DNA of 64,000 bases from Mimachlamys varia (taxonomy: Eukaryota > Mollusca > Bivalvia > Pectinida > Pectinidae), in contig OX392533.1 in NCBI GenBank assembly GCA_947623455.1, positions 36,314,729-36,378,728 on the forward strand, in the 5' to 3' direction. Positions 43,375-55,471 of the stretch are shown here, piece by piece (position 1 is the first letter of the stretch; every line of letters starts with the position of its first letter). The translations under genes and the position numbers were made by a program. The notes beneath the pieces were generated by a model, which was not told the DNA's origin, ran no database searches, and worked only from the letters and a program-made list of their open reading frames with translations.

Positions 43375-43870
43375 GAGGGGGGGGGGAGATAGAAAATAAG
43401 AGGGAAAAAGATAGGAGAAATTGTCAGAAGTGATGGAGAGAAAGTAGAGAGCTAGGTGACATAAAATATAGACAGGAGAGAGAGAGAAAATAAGAGGGAA
43501 AAAGATAGGAGAAATTGTCAGAAGTAAAGGAGAGAAAGTAGAGAGCTACATGTAGTTGACATGAGAGATAGAAAATAAGAGGGAAAAAGAAAGAAAAAAT
43601 TGTCAGAAGTGATAGAGAGAAAGTAGAGAGCAGGGTGACATGAAATATAGACAAATAAACAGGAGAGAGAGAGAGAGAAAATAAGGGGAAAAAAGATAGG
43701 AGAAATTGTCAGAAGTGATGGAGAGAAAGTAGAGCTAGGTGACATGAGAGATAGACAAATAAACAGGAGAGAGAGAATAAGAGGGAAAAAGATAGGAGAA
43801 ATTGTCAGAAGTGATGGAGAGAAAGTAGAGCTAGTTAGGTGACATAAAAGATGTACAAATAAACAGGAAA
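43375..43870. repeat. Purine-rich tandem repeat, ~85-106 bp unit, 5 copies
   Basis: GATAGGAGAAATTGTCAGAAG recurs near 43410, 43504, 43589, 43695 and 43791, followed by GGAGAGAAAGTAGAG and a GACAT/ATAGACA segment. The pyrimidine-rich minus-strand frames here are artefacts. Confidence 0.85.
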
Positions 43871-46791
43871 AGAAAAGGAAGAGAAGGAAAAGATTAGAAA
43901 AATAAACTGGAGAGAGATTGAAATGATTTGAAAGAGAAAGAAAAAAGAGATAGAAAGATTAAGGATATATGGCTGTGACATGATTATCAGTATTTAAAAC
44001 AGATGTTAGCACCTGTGAATCATTGCGGGATACCAAACATACACTAAGATCCCGTATTCCACCCTGCTGTATAGAATGTAGCTGGTTGATAAGTGGCACT
44101 GGACAGAAAGCAGAGCCGCTCAGGTTGTCACTTGTACTGATAGTATTGAGGCTATCATTGGATCGGCACATTTCTGCTAATCATAACCCGAGTCATTTAA
44201 TGCCGTCTGTGCAGTATAATGGCTGCTTATGAATGATAAAGCTTCAGGGAGGGGCACCTGTAGGCTATAGGGAGGGGTACCAATGTAGGATAGAAAAGAG
44301 TATAGAAAAAATATAATTTACATTTTCACTGAAATATTACGTAACCCTATAAGCCAATACCATATGAATTGCATTCATAAGGCTATGAACACAATTGGAT
44401 CCGTGTTATTTTTTAGCTTCTGGACCTCTTGCCTCGAATAACATGAGACAAACGTTAGAAGCAATCAGTTTGGTGATGTAAGGCTGTTCCAGGAGTCTTG
44501 CTTGTACCATAGACATCTATATTTAGGTCACATATAAGGATTGAAAGGTATATTCTGAAGTTCATGCTGGTATGAAAGCATATCAGTTTAACATGTATAT
44601 ATTACTTGCCATTCATATTGTCACGAAGTTGAAACAAAAATGCCTTTCAAATCTAACTTCAAGTCACCAGCTATAGATCTACTGGATCTCATGTTAGAGG
44701 GTTTTGTTTGTCTGTCGTCTGCTCAAGGGACGTATATCACTCTTAAATTATCAAACAGTTAAAAAATCAAAACAAATTTGAATGAACAGAAAAGCTTACG
44801 AGGAATTGATGATGTAAATTGAACAGGTAAGTATATTATCCAATTTCAATTCAACAAATCTGTATAATGAATATACAATGTACAAATGCAACAATATTTA
44901 GATACATTTTGACTGGTCAATTGATTTATTTGTACATTTTTACTTGGTCACCTTCCCCGTTTCCGATTTTTATAAATTTCTTAATAAGGCTGTGCTGCAT
45001 TCATAAGTGGTAGCAGAATAACAAAGGTAAAACTTACATTTGTATTTATAAGTAAAAGTAATAATTATCACACTTCGGTATATTATATATGAATTATATA
45101 AAGTCACATGCATACATGTATTTAAAAATGATAAGTATTACAAGTGCAATCTTGCGTCACTTGTATTTCTGTTTAGAGTTAGATATTTCCCCCAATTCTC
45201 AGGCACACATATGTTTCTGTTATAATATATATATATCTTGATTGATGGTAGTTTGGGGGGGGGGGGAGGGAGTGTGGGGGGGGGGGATGGTGGTGTGCTG
45301 GGAAATATTTGCCACATAATTACTAAACCATGTGTAAGCCCTGGTTATTGTATAGCATACACAGTCTCACAAGTGTTTGTAAAAATGTGCATTCCCCCTC
45401 TCGTCAGACCTCGGCCAGTGCACCCTTCCAAGGGGAGCTGCACCCCAAATGTGCAGTCCTGCAGAATTTCACAAGTGCCAGTATAGATGGTCACACTGCC
45501 CTTTAGATCTGAGTTCACAGAAGCCATGTATGATGTCATCAATAAAGGGGACTCTGGCACTGGTGTAGGGATAGAGGGGTGGGGGCGGAAAAGGGAGGGG
45601 GAGAGGGGGCGTCTGTGTTTCCACTCAAAAACACTCTGTCCCTCATCATTCAGACAGAACATACGGAATTAATAGCAGTATGGCGCCACAGAGATGTTTT
45701 CTTTTCAAATAGTTACATGTGGTATATGTATAAGTATATATACAGCGGTTGCAGGGGAGGGGGGATCCTCCAGATGTGGGGTGTATCGGTGCACTCCACC
45801 ATGTCACACAACACTGCTCCGCTTTCATGCAGCAATCAGCGATTATTTTTCAGTACAGTCGATTGTCGCAGATAAACACATTTGGTTTATGTTTTCCAAA
45901 ATAGAAGACAATCCATTCTTTGTGTATCATTCTGTAGTCGCTAGCTGTTTCAAGAAAGCCTACTGTTATTTCTTGTTTATATTTTTAGTCTAACAAATAT
46001 AAACTGGCTATGAACCTGTAAACCTGCTATTTTAAATGAAGGTTTTAACACCCCCTCCTCCCCCCCCCCCCCTTTTTTATGACCAAATTTAACTTTAAAA
46101 TTTTTACGTCTTTTTGGGTGTCGGTGGTGGCTTTCATGCCATACTGGCAAATCTATTGTGCCCTTTTTTTAGTCTCTCCAAAGTATCAATTTTGCATATG
46201 GCTGAATTAGATTTTCAAGTTTGTATCATTTATTTCTTTGATAAAAGCTGATGAATCAGAAGCATACAGGAATTAAAAAAGAAAAAAACGATTCGGAAGT
46301 ATGTGATAATTTGCAATAATTAGATGTGAAATTGTCTCAATAGTATTGACATTGTAAAAAAAAACATGTGAAATTTGATGAAACCATTAATAATTTTTGA
46401 TGTCGGTGACCGACTTTTCCAACATCAGACAGGAACTGGTAATGGACCGATTTATTCAGTGCTAATACTTGTCATTAACTCCATTCTCATCATAAAAGTT
46501 GGAAATCTATATTCCTTAACGTCGGTACAGAAACTGAAATGGAAATGTCATCTTGTATGAGGCGCTAACCTTGTTTTATACCAATTATAATGACCCATTT
46601 CAAATTTTTCAGCACTTCAATTGCTGGTTGGGAAGGTTATTCTATCGCAAAGGTAACAGACTTTTAATGCTGGTTTAGTAATAGAACCGCCATATTGAAA
46701 TGAAGATTTCAAAGGTCAAATCTTGAAGGAAAGGTTGAAATAAAAAATAAATCCCATTGAGTAACAGTTGACAAGGCTTTTTTTTGTTTAA
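43871..46791. other. Intergenic DNA, no firm gene
   Basis: G runs lie near 45254-45288. A GC-richer block at 45390-45600 has open frames on both strands (plus 45238-45486, minus 45345-45662), but no recognisable domain or splice evidence. Other short frames are unconvincing. A C-run lies near 46062-46072. Confidence 0.4.
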
Positions 46792-47176
46792 AGGCCCAAT
46801 ATACGTAACTTTAGGAAATTTTTCAGGATTATGAGAAAAATTCTGCAAACAAATCCAGATTCCCATACAAAAATAAGCCTTAAACGAAGTAAACCTGAGT
46901 GGTAACTAAAAAGAAACGCTTGACAGAAAAATCCAAAGAACTGAAAATAATTCAGGTGGGGCCCACTTCAACAACAAGCCGAAGTTAGAAGACAGTTCAA
47001 AATGGACGTGTGTTTACAAATACCGAATTTCAACTGCTGCTGAATCGGTAACCACGTAAGAATTCATCTTGAATATTGCTGATATCAGTTAATCCTAACT
47101 AAATCTATGAATATAAAAAGTTATTAGGCTTTATTTTTCGCTCCAAGTTTTGCCGAAAGTTACGTATATTGGGCCT
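46792..47176. mobile_element. TTAA-flanked MITE, AGGCCCAATATACGTAAC ends, copy 2
   Basis: The ends AGGCCCAATATACGTAACTT and AAGTTACGTATATTGGGCCT are close inverted repeats, flanked by TTAA (46788-46791 and 47177-47180). It is longer than copy 1 (27890-28225) by a ~50-bp segment near 46910-46965. Confidence 0.85.
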
Positions 47177-47206
47177 TTAACTCATTGACACCTGAAATTT
47201 TAAAAT
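47177..47206 (+). mobile_element. Left fragment of a 91-bp hairpin element
   Basis: TTAACTCATTGACACCTGAA followed by ATTTTAAAATGAACT. Its terminal TTAA is also the right-hand TTAA of the adjacent MITE. The rest is replaced by the next feature. Confidence 0.6.
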
Positions 47207-47208
47207 GA

Positions 47209-47370
47209 ACTACAGTCAATCCTGCCTTTGTGACCACCTGAATCATGCGACTTCCTGTCATATGTGTCCGTAATATTTCCTCCATTGAAATTCACTATAC
47301 AAATGACCTGAATTAAGCGACTACCTATGTAATACGACCAATAACCATTATTTCTGTGTCCTAAAAAATA
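47209..47370. mobile_element. One-ended CAGTCAATCCTG element (pogo-like end)
   Basis: TA-CAGTCAATCCTGCCTTTG, followed by two diverged 'CCTGAATCATGCGAC'/'CCTGAATTAAGCGAC' motifs. No matching right end was found. Confidence 0.4.
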
Positions 47371-47493
47371 ACAAAAAGGACGTTTTTTAAGCAACTTTTT
47401 AAAACATATAAATCCATGGTGCCTCTAGTAATGATATATGTTATGTTTTTTTTTCTGCAACTTTGCTTAAATTAGTTTGAGAATGATATGAAT

Positions 47494-47581
47494 TTAATGC
47501 ATTCACCCCTGAAATTTCACAATGAACTATTCCAGCCTTTGAACTTGAAGAGTTCAAATGTGTCTTCAGGAATGATTGTTT
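47494..47581 (+). mobile_element. 91-bp hairpin element
   Basis: Left TTAATGCATTCACCCCTGAA, core CTATTCCAGCCTTTGAAC, right TGTCTTCAGG. The right terminus has decayed. Confidence 0.8.
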
Positions 47582-48739
47582 CGTCTGTCACACATACAAG
47601 TTTATTGTAGTGTCATACAGTGATTTTACACAAGAAATGTGTTTTGAAAAGATAATTGGAATAGCTGAAGTCTTAATGATAATTAACTAGCTGTTTCTAA
47701 ATGCCGATATACATTCAGTCTTAAAGAAGAGCTAAATTGAAAAATTGAAATTTTTTATTGACGATTTCATAAATACACTATTGTAGGTTACATATCATTT
47801 TATGGAATTAAAACTTTTGAAAATATATTCTGCGTAATGTTGCGAGAAAACACTTACATAACATAGCAAATTTATTGATATGCATGATAACTGTTTTAAT
47901 TTGTTATCATTAGGGTCGGAGATCAAGTCACATTGTTGGTTATATATATATATATAAAAGGAAATTCTATTTCTTTGCCATATAGTATATAAGCACATTG
48001 GATAGAATGCCCATCAGACTGGAGCTCTTCATCATTGGAGATACAAAATTTGATGCTTGAACTCAACCTTAAGAAACAAGACAGGAATGTTTATTACAAA
48101 ACATCTTTTACATTGCACATACACATAAAATCTGTAATAATGATACTGGAAGATAGTTCTCAGTACCACATAAAATTTCCAAGATTTTTTAATACTGTTA
48201 TATATCTAATATTTCATGATGAGAATGAAATAAATATGGATATCGCTGATACATCAGTAATGAATACTAGGAGAAAAAAGGCTCCATATTTTTTTATTTA
48301 GCCTGTACTGGTACTGTTAACTTATGTTGCTTGTCTAGGCTTTGTCATAAATCGCCATTATTATACAGACAGCGAGTGCTTTGTTTCTCATCGGTTCAAA
48401 GAGCATGGTTGATATGTCCCCATAGATTTGACTGTGATCTGCGGCTTGATATCCATAATCGTAAAACAACAAAACTCATCGTTGATGATATAATAAGGGA
48501 TTCCTTCACTTCCCTGTGAGGCGTATGAACCCCTTGGGAGCCCCCGAGCCAGGAACACCTACTAGATATTAAGAGATAATCCCATTAATACTTTCCACTT
48601 GATGATGGTGTCAGGGAAAATTGTGAAAGACTTGAGGGGTTCATAAGGGGATGTGTCAGACCCACGTGGGCTTTGTCATACAGGAATCATCTAATACAGC
48701 ACACCTTTAATTTTGTGCTAGAGTTATCTCCCTTTAAAA
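47582..48739. other. Intergenic DNA, no supported gene
   Basis: Short frames at 47795, 48035 and 48331 are not recognisable. A TATATATATATATA stretch lies near 47942. Confidence 0.4.
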
Positions 48740-48744
48740 CTATG

Positions 48745-48883
48745 TGTGGCAGATTTTAATTGTACATTAAGGGGGCTTTAATTGAGCTAGGAGGAATTAC
48801 CTTTCGTAGAGGGAACTATGACCTGAAACCTGGAGGTCGAGGGTTCGACCACCAGGGAAGCACCCATTCTGTTTCCTGTTACA
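48745..48883 (+). mobile_element. Solo-LTR-type element (139 bp) with 5-bp target duplication
   Basis: It begins TGTGGCAGATTTTAATTG and ends CATTCTGTTTCCTGTTACA, with direct repeats CTATG at 48740-48744 and 48884-48888. It shares the 3' end with the TRIM LTRs and carries a B-box-like GGGTTCGACCACC. The A box is poor. No second LTR is nearby. Confidence 0.7.
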
Positions 48884-48994
48884 CTATGTTCAACAAATAG
48901 TGAACTTCAGACAAGCTTCCATTTTGCAAATGTATGTATTTTTGCTTTCAACCATCATGGCCGGGTAAATTGAAAATCTTCAAACTCATTTTAC

Positions 48995-49393
48995 CCAGAA
49001 GCATACATCCTTAAATTAAAGTTTAAAATGTTCAAAGGAGATGGGCTTATTCAATTGTATGGAAGGAATGTTTATGGAAGCATACACCCTTAAGTTAAAT
49101 TTAAAGATTTTTAAGGGAAATTACACTTACACGGTTGGAATGTTAACAGAAGTATATATCCTTAAAATGAAGTTAAAAAGTTCAAAAATATTTTCAAGGG
49201 AGATCACCATTACACGAATGGAATATTTATGGAAGCATACATCCTTAAGTTAAATTTAAAGATTTTGCAAGAGAGATTACCCTAACACTATTTGAATGTA
49301 AATAGAAGCATACATCCTTAAATTAAAGGTCAAAGTCTTCAAGGGAGATAACCATTATATGATTGGAACATTTATGGAAGCATACATCCTTAA
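48995..49393. repeat. 72-83 bp tandem repeat, 6 copies
   Basis: GAAGCATACATCCTTAAATT recurs near 48998, 49077, 49149, 49232, 49305 and 49377, separated by 'AAGGGAGAT(C/A)ACCATTACACG'-like sequence. Confidence 0.85.
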
Positions 49394-49786
49394 ATAGAAA
49401 ACAAATGTATTTAACCTGTTATCACCTAGATGATGCTCCAAAGATTGTTTCTCATAATAATGCTGTCGCCGTGTGACATTTAAAATGATAGAGAATTGCT
49501 TTGAGCAGCTTAAACTACTGTAGTGCCTTTGCTTAAATAGGTAGAAAAACATAATTTCATGCTTGAAATATCGACAATAGATAACAAAACTTTTTAATGA
49601 TTTAATTGTGTCAAGTGACCTGGAAATGATAAAATCTGACTTCTAACAGTTACCTGTGCAAGGTAAGAGGTTCACATTGTTATTTTATCAAACAAAAAAG
49701 GTTATTGTAGTTCATCACTGTATAACTGCAGCAACTCTATGAGTTAAAGGCATTGTGAGTGATGTAGAGGCAAATTTATATGTAGA
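49394..49786. other. Spacer, nothing supported
   Basis: AT-rich with no feature seen. Confidence 0.4.
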
Positions 49787-49880
49787 AACTCATTTAATTC
49801 ACCCCTGAAATTTCATATTGAACTATTCCAAGCTATGAAATGGAAGAGTTAAAATATATTTTCAAGGGTGAATGAGTTAA
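49787..49880 (+). mobile_element. 91-bp TTAA hairpin element
   Basis: Left CTCATTTAATTCACCCCTG, core GAACTATTCCAAGC, right TTCAAGGGTGAATGAGTTAA. Confidence 0.85.
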
Positions 49881-50786
49881 CGGTTGATATATTTTTCATC
49901 ATAATTAAAGTTGTAATATTTTGTCAGTCAAAATTTCTTCATTTATAAAGATGGAGTTGGCAAAGAGGACTTCTCAGTGAATTTTTAGCAAGAATATATA
50001 ATTATGATAGGGGGGAAAGGGGTGGAAAATGTCTTTTAGTCCAGGAATCCTGACATGTACTGACTGCAGAGCAAACGCAGTGTGCTTCGATTCATCACAA
50101 GTGTATTTGTGGCTAGATGCATTCGTGTTAACCCCAACAAGTGCTTGTAACAGGGTTACCTTATTGACAATCTTAATTGACCCTGTCTAGTACAGTCATA
50201 TAGAGGTTAAATCATTGACATTGTCAAATATAACCCACGATCATTACAGGTGCCCTAATTGACAGTCCCACAGACCCCTAAATGTGCCCAATTGCGTATA
50301 GGGAGGCCCTGTAAGTGAGAGCTTTACAGATCCTAATAGTGTCCCTTTATATCAGAACTCTCACCTTGCCACTCCGGCCGTCTTAGATTCCGTAGGCACC
50401 AAACTAGTGATCCATTTTAGGGAACCCCATATTTTTAAGCATATGTGTCAACCACTGAAACCTTCAATGAGGGAAATCTCCCTCTTTCCATATTTCCAAT
50501 GAGGGAGAAAGTGCATGAAATATGTCTAAACTGCATCACTCAATTTGTCTTTCCTTTATTATGTATCAAAACAACTTCACAAAGTATTCATTTGATCCAT
50601 ATTCACCTGTTATGGTCATTACACACTCCCTACAGTAACTAAGATATCATTTGACTAACATGATGTAGATTTTGAGTTGATGCAAGTTTGGACTTAAATG
50701 AGGGAGATGTCGAGGAAGATTGGTAAATTTTGGTCAAAATGAGAGAGGGTTGACTGGTATGAGTTAGAGCTTTAATTAAAAGATTT
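49881..50786. other. Intergenic DNA, nothing supported
   Basis: No recognised frame or structure. A short 'GAGGGAAATCTCCC' palindrome-like motif lies near 50468. Confidence 0.4.
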
Positions 50787-50995
50787 TTGGTTGGTTGGAT
50801 GGTGCAGTGGATAGCACACTTACTTTTCACCAAGGCGGCGGGGTTCAAATCCCTGACAGTACGTGAAAAGGTATGGGCCGGGTTACCTGCCCTTCCACGT
50901 GGCTTTCTCCGACAATGAGACCCCACGCACGCTAACATCCTGCCCAACAAGGATGATTGATTCAAGTTGAATAACTTGTTTTTTAGTAGTTGTAA
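50787..50995 (+). mobile_element. tRNA-derived SINE (second family)
   Basis: A-box-like TGGTGCAGTGGATAGC and B box GGTTCAAATCC, then a non-tRNA body (CCACGTGGCTTTCTCCGAC, ATGAGACCCCACGCACGC) and an A-rich tail near 50994. The target duplication is not clear. Confidence 0.75.
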
Positions 50996-51166
50996 AATAA
51001 AAAAAAGTTTATTTTTAGAAGATCCTTAAAAAATTAAGTGCTCTTTTGGTACATTATCTCCAAATTGCAGTCTAGATCTCACAGGCCCTAATCTATAATT
51101 GATCCATTATTGGGATTGTAGTGGTGACAGTCTCATAGATAGACCTTGGTGACTTACCATTATAAT

Positions 51167-51394
51167 GGGGCCGCGGTGGCCAAGTGGTTAAGGTGTTCAG
51201 ACATTCTACCACTTGCCTTCCACCTCTGGGTTGTAAGTTCGAAACCCATGTGGGGCAGTAGCCATGTTCTGGCCATAGGTCTTTGGTTTTTCTTCAGGTA
51301 CTACAGCTTTCCTCCACCTTCAAAACCTGGTACGTCCTTAAATGACCCTGACTGTTAGTTATAAGGACATTTAATTAACAAATAAACCAAACCC
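51167..51394 (+). mobile_element. tRNA-derived SINE (same family as 36094-36319)
   Basis: The head GGCCGCGGTGGCCAAGTGG contains the A box. The B-box region is AAGTTCGAAACCCATG. The body matches the other copy through CTTTCCTCCACCTTC and CTTAAATGACCCTGACTGTT, ending AAATAAACCAAACCC. Confidence 0.82.
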
Positions 51395-53707
51395 AACAGT
51401 GACCCTGAACTGTATGGATCTCCTGTTGGTACCCCATTGTCGTCGCAGGGGTCCCTTGGGTGTCCCAGGCCAGGGATAAGCTGTAAAGTGGACAAACAGA
51501 TGGATTGATTTGTGTTGGTTGTCAGATGGCTTGTGATCCTGATCTCATGAAATGACTGGCTTCTCAAGTCAATTCGCTAATGAAGTCATTTTTCCCTGCA
51601 CCTGACATCATCTCCCCTGTGACAATATCGATAGAAATTGGGGTTGTGGAGGTCAAACGGGAACATCGCCCTAATCCAGACATGTCGAGAGAAATGAAAT
51701 CGGCAGCACCACGGAATGTGGAGTAAAGCATTAGTTAAATGCATCTGTGGGGATGAGTCGATCTGTTTATTTTATGCAAATTTTGTGCCTGAACACAAAA
51801 CAAAGTGAACCGAGACATGCTATCTTGATGGGCTGGTTTTGACACCAATCGCGTAACTTTTGTCACCTTTCGGTGACGAATGTTTTCTGTTTTGTTCTTG
51901 TCTCTTTTAATTTGTTTGTTACCTTTTGATATAAAAACAAGGATATCATTTGGAAAATCAGTCAAATGATCAAAATTATCAGCAAAAAAAAATGTAATTT
52001 TTGTGAAATTTTTTGGTCTAGGTATTTAGAGGAAAACAATATTGAGATAAACAAATGAAAAAGTAAAATAAATTACAATACCAAGAAAAGATAGAATTAT
52101 GATAAAGAATAATGTAAGAAAAGTAAAAATACAAAAGGAATTATTGCTTGAAAATTTTGGCTTGAAAACAGGGACTGCATGCATTCATTTTAATTGTCTG
52201 GTAAATTATCTAATACCAGAAATGATCAATACCTAATAGATGGAGAGAAAGCTTATACTTATATAAAACATAATCAGTGATCGCGAGACAGGTGGATGGA
52301 ATAAACTGGGTTTTACTGCAGGGTTGAAGTTTTCATTCAGAGTTTATCAGCTCGATTTTCATTTAAAGCAAATTATTGATCACCTTGCGCAACAAAGAAT
52401 CCATAAAAGACTCAATCTGGCACCTACTTCAAATGATTTGCTGCAATTACGATTACGTAGCTCCAGAACCAGGGAGGTATATAGCAGGTAGAAGGGATGC
52501 GACCTTAGTCAATCATTTGTACAAACGTGGGCAATGGTTGGTCGGTGCTTTTGTATCCTATTACGATTATTGATTGAACCATTGTCCTACACCGCAGTCC
52601 CGTCCCCACGGCTACCAGATGGTGGCTGCTGAAGCTGACCAAAAGATGCAGGTGACAGGAGGTGACGGTATCGAGCAGACGGCCCTCTGTCATTCACTGC
52701 GAGCCAGTCTCTGAGACAGCCACGCTGAATTGACGATCCCTTGGTGCCAGGGACAGACGTATTGGAAATTCCCCAGCATACATTTCTGATTCTCGTACAC
52801 AGTACACGGTCCTTGACGTGCGACGGTGAAATATTCCTCGGAAGATGTGATTGAAGGAGCAGGCATCGTTTGCTGGTTATTGTATTGTCTCTTGACAGAC
52901 ACTAACGAGTTGAAGTGATTAAGGTGGTAGGTTTTAGTCATTGTGACGTATGACGTCTACTGCTCAGAGACACAGTTAAACGGAGATGACTGCTGGACAT
53001 ACGTAATTTGTCATCTGGGAGTCGCAACAGTACAGGGATGTCAACTATGTCTTCAATTCTAGTGTAAACCAAAATAACAGATTTTTAGGGCTATACAACT
53101 GGTACTGTGAGACATATACCAAAGTGTTACCAATAACAACATACCATATATGGTGATATTGTGTTTACAATAGAATTCATTTACGGAACTGGAAATAAAG
53201 CTTTTTCCGTAGATTTTTCGAAATGATGTCGACAGAGAAAAGACAATATTGAAGTGAGAACATGCCAACATATATCATCTTTTGAGAGATTTATTTATTT
53301 TCGAAGACGACATCATCTTTTGAGATTTCGACATTTCCTGAAGACATTGTTAATATGATACAAGTCGCTCTAAACAACTATCAAAGAAAAATTTCCTGTG
53401 ACATTCCGGAAACTGTCCTAGAGTTCTGGGGTCAGTTGAGGTCAAGTTGTTCAATGTGATAATTCTGTTTCGCAACTTTACAAAACCAACTTCATCATCA
53501 TATCTTGTGACTCTTCATCTACTACAATTATAGTGCTTATATCCACTTCGACGTGTTGAATATATTGGGTATGTATAAGTTTATTAAGCATTATAATGTA
53601 CAATATTTTTTCTTAAGTTACGTCAATTTTTTTTTAAAAGGTTTAAAAAAGATTAAAAAAGATTATACCAAGAATGTCTTTCCTATAATAAATGAACCAG
53701 GAAGCAT
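51395..53707. other. Intergenic DNA with a GC-richer block
   Basis: 52580-52990 is GC-richer than its surroundings and holds an 83-codon minus-strand frame (52690-52941) with no recognised domain. Just outside the frame are adjacent CRE-like sites, TGACGTA and TGACGTC (52944-52957). A host regulatory block or an unrecognised exon cannot be excluded. Confidence 0.4.
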
Positions 53708-53799
53708 TTCATCTCATTCAACCGTGGAGACATTTTTGAACTCATCCAGTTCAAAGGTTGAATAGTCCATAATGACATTTTAGGGGTTAATGGGTTTAA
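53708..53799 (-). mobile_element. 91-bp hairpin element
   Basis: 'ATCTCATTCAACCGTGGAG' pairs with 'TTTTAGGGGTTAATGGGTTT'. The core is CCAGTTCAAAGGTTG. Confidence 0.8.
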
Positions 53800-54072
53800 G
53801 TACTCTTAGCTACTCACCAGATGAATATATCGGGAACCTGAATCACTTGAAACACTGCTGTATTAAATAAAGTCGTTATTTTTTGACAACTTATCTGAAG
53901 TCATTCATCTCTGAAATATCAATTTGTGTAAATATTTGCTCAATTTTGTGTTGTTAAAATTTCACGATTTCTTTTCCAGACTTTATTTACAAGGGGTTCA
54001 ATTTTGCATGACTTAATACTTTGAACTTGTCCCATAATATTGACAACTGCAAATCTATATATGTAGAGCCTG

Positions 54073-54164
54073 TACAACTCATTTACCCTTGAAACAACAT
54101 TTGAACTGTTCCAATTCAAAGGTTGGACTACTTCATAATGAAATTTCAGGGGTGAAAGGGTTAA
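54073..54164 (-). mobile_element. 91-bp TTAA hairpin element
   Basis: Left AACTCATTTACCCTTGAA, right TTTCAGGGGTGAAAGGGTTAA. A G run follows at once. Confidence 0.85.
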
Positions 54165-54234
54165 GTGGGGGGGGGGTATTTTGTGTTTTTTTTTTGTGTT
54201 TTAAAAAGCAGAAAGCAGTGGGATAAAAGACATT

Positions 54235-54540
54235 TTAGCTCTTAACTGTGAAAATACATTTAAAACTTTCCTAGTCATATCTTGGAAATTTCAGAGGTGA
54301 AAGATGTATTGAAGACATCATATTGAAGACATCATATTTGAGTTTGAACAGGTGTTAATCTTTTTAAATGGAAATTGCTTGAATTAGATAAAAAGGTTTC
54401 GAAAATTGTATCTACTAAACATGACTTACTGGTAATTGCAGTCAGTACTTGAACACATTCACCTCCTCATTTTGAATTGGACTTCAATTTCCCAGACTTT
54501 GATTTGGGAAAGTTCAAATATGGTATCGGAGATGATAAAA
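54235..54540. mobile_element. Two degenerate hairpin-element relics
   Basis: 54237-54307 (TAGCTCTTAACTGTGAAAA ... TTTCAGAGGTGAAAG) and about 54455-54540 (CACATTCACCTCC ... GTTCAAATATGG) resemble decayed family members. Confidence 0.45.
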
Positions 54541-55007
54541 AGTTGGTTTTATTCAAAATCTTCCGAAAAAACTTCGCATTTATTTGGTACATATGCACCC
54601 GTCCTTGACATAAAGACTATGGTGATCACACAGTACAACAAAGATAACCTTGTTGCTGTTTGTTTTCACGACTTATACTGTTCTACCGGACATTTCATTA
54701 GCATGGACAGATGTTTACTTCAACCAAATAATTTAATCAGTAAGAGTAGCGGTAGAAAAATAGGTGAAAAAACAAGGTTTCTTTCACAATCCATGAGTTG
54801 CAACAAACAAAAGATATTTACATGAAAAACAGTTAAATTTTCTCAAGTATTCCAAAGCATGACAATAGATGTGTGCAACAAACATTAGAATTTTACATCA
54901 AAACAGAACAGTTTCTTGAGAGTCAAATATTGAAAATATCGTGATCGTATAATTGTCAGTTATTACTGCTAAAAAGAAAGAAACATGTCATCTCTATAGT
55001 GGAAGTA

Positions 55008-55469
55008 CAGTCGATTCCATTTAATATCACCCCTGTTAATATCACATTCCTCTTTATATCATGTTTTCCCCATGCAAGCACCATTTTTCACTCTATAAAA
55101 TATATGTAATTTTATTTGGTTAATATTGTGTATTTTGAGGTGAAGTTCTCTTAATATCATGCTTTTTTTTCAACCAATTTCATAAAATATCCAGGAAATG
55201 ATGTCATTTCTATTGATCTCAGATAGAACATGTGCAAAATATATTTTACAGAATATAAAAAATAACCCGAAAAATGATTTTTAATTGAAATGATATTATC
55301 TTTGTATTGAAACATCTTGATATGTATACATTTCATAGCTTACTTTTAGTTATGAAGATTGGAAATGCACTAGATTTAGTGGAAAAACATGTTTTTCTTA
55401 AAGTCACATTCCTGTTAATATCATGTTTTTGTCTGACAAATGCAACATGATATAAAGAGGAATTCACCG
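55008..55469 (-). mobile_element. TA-flanked MITE of ~450 bp, copy 3
   Basis: From CAGTCGATTCCATTTAATAT to AAAGAGGAATTCACCG, TA-flanked. It is the inverted orientation of the copies at 13838 and 33899. Confidence 0.85.
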
Positions 55470-55471
55470 TA

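Noticed and set aside
45345..45662. 105-codon minus-strand frame in a GC-richer block
   Set aside because: The opposite strand is also open, there is no recognisable domain, and no convincing splice sites were seen. It may be non-coding conserved sequence at best.
54436..54825. 129-codon plus-strand frame
   Set aside because: It begins in a hairpin-element relic and has no recognisable domain.
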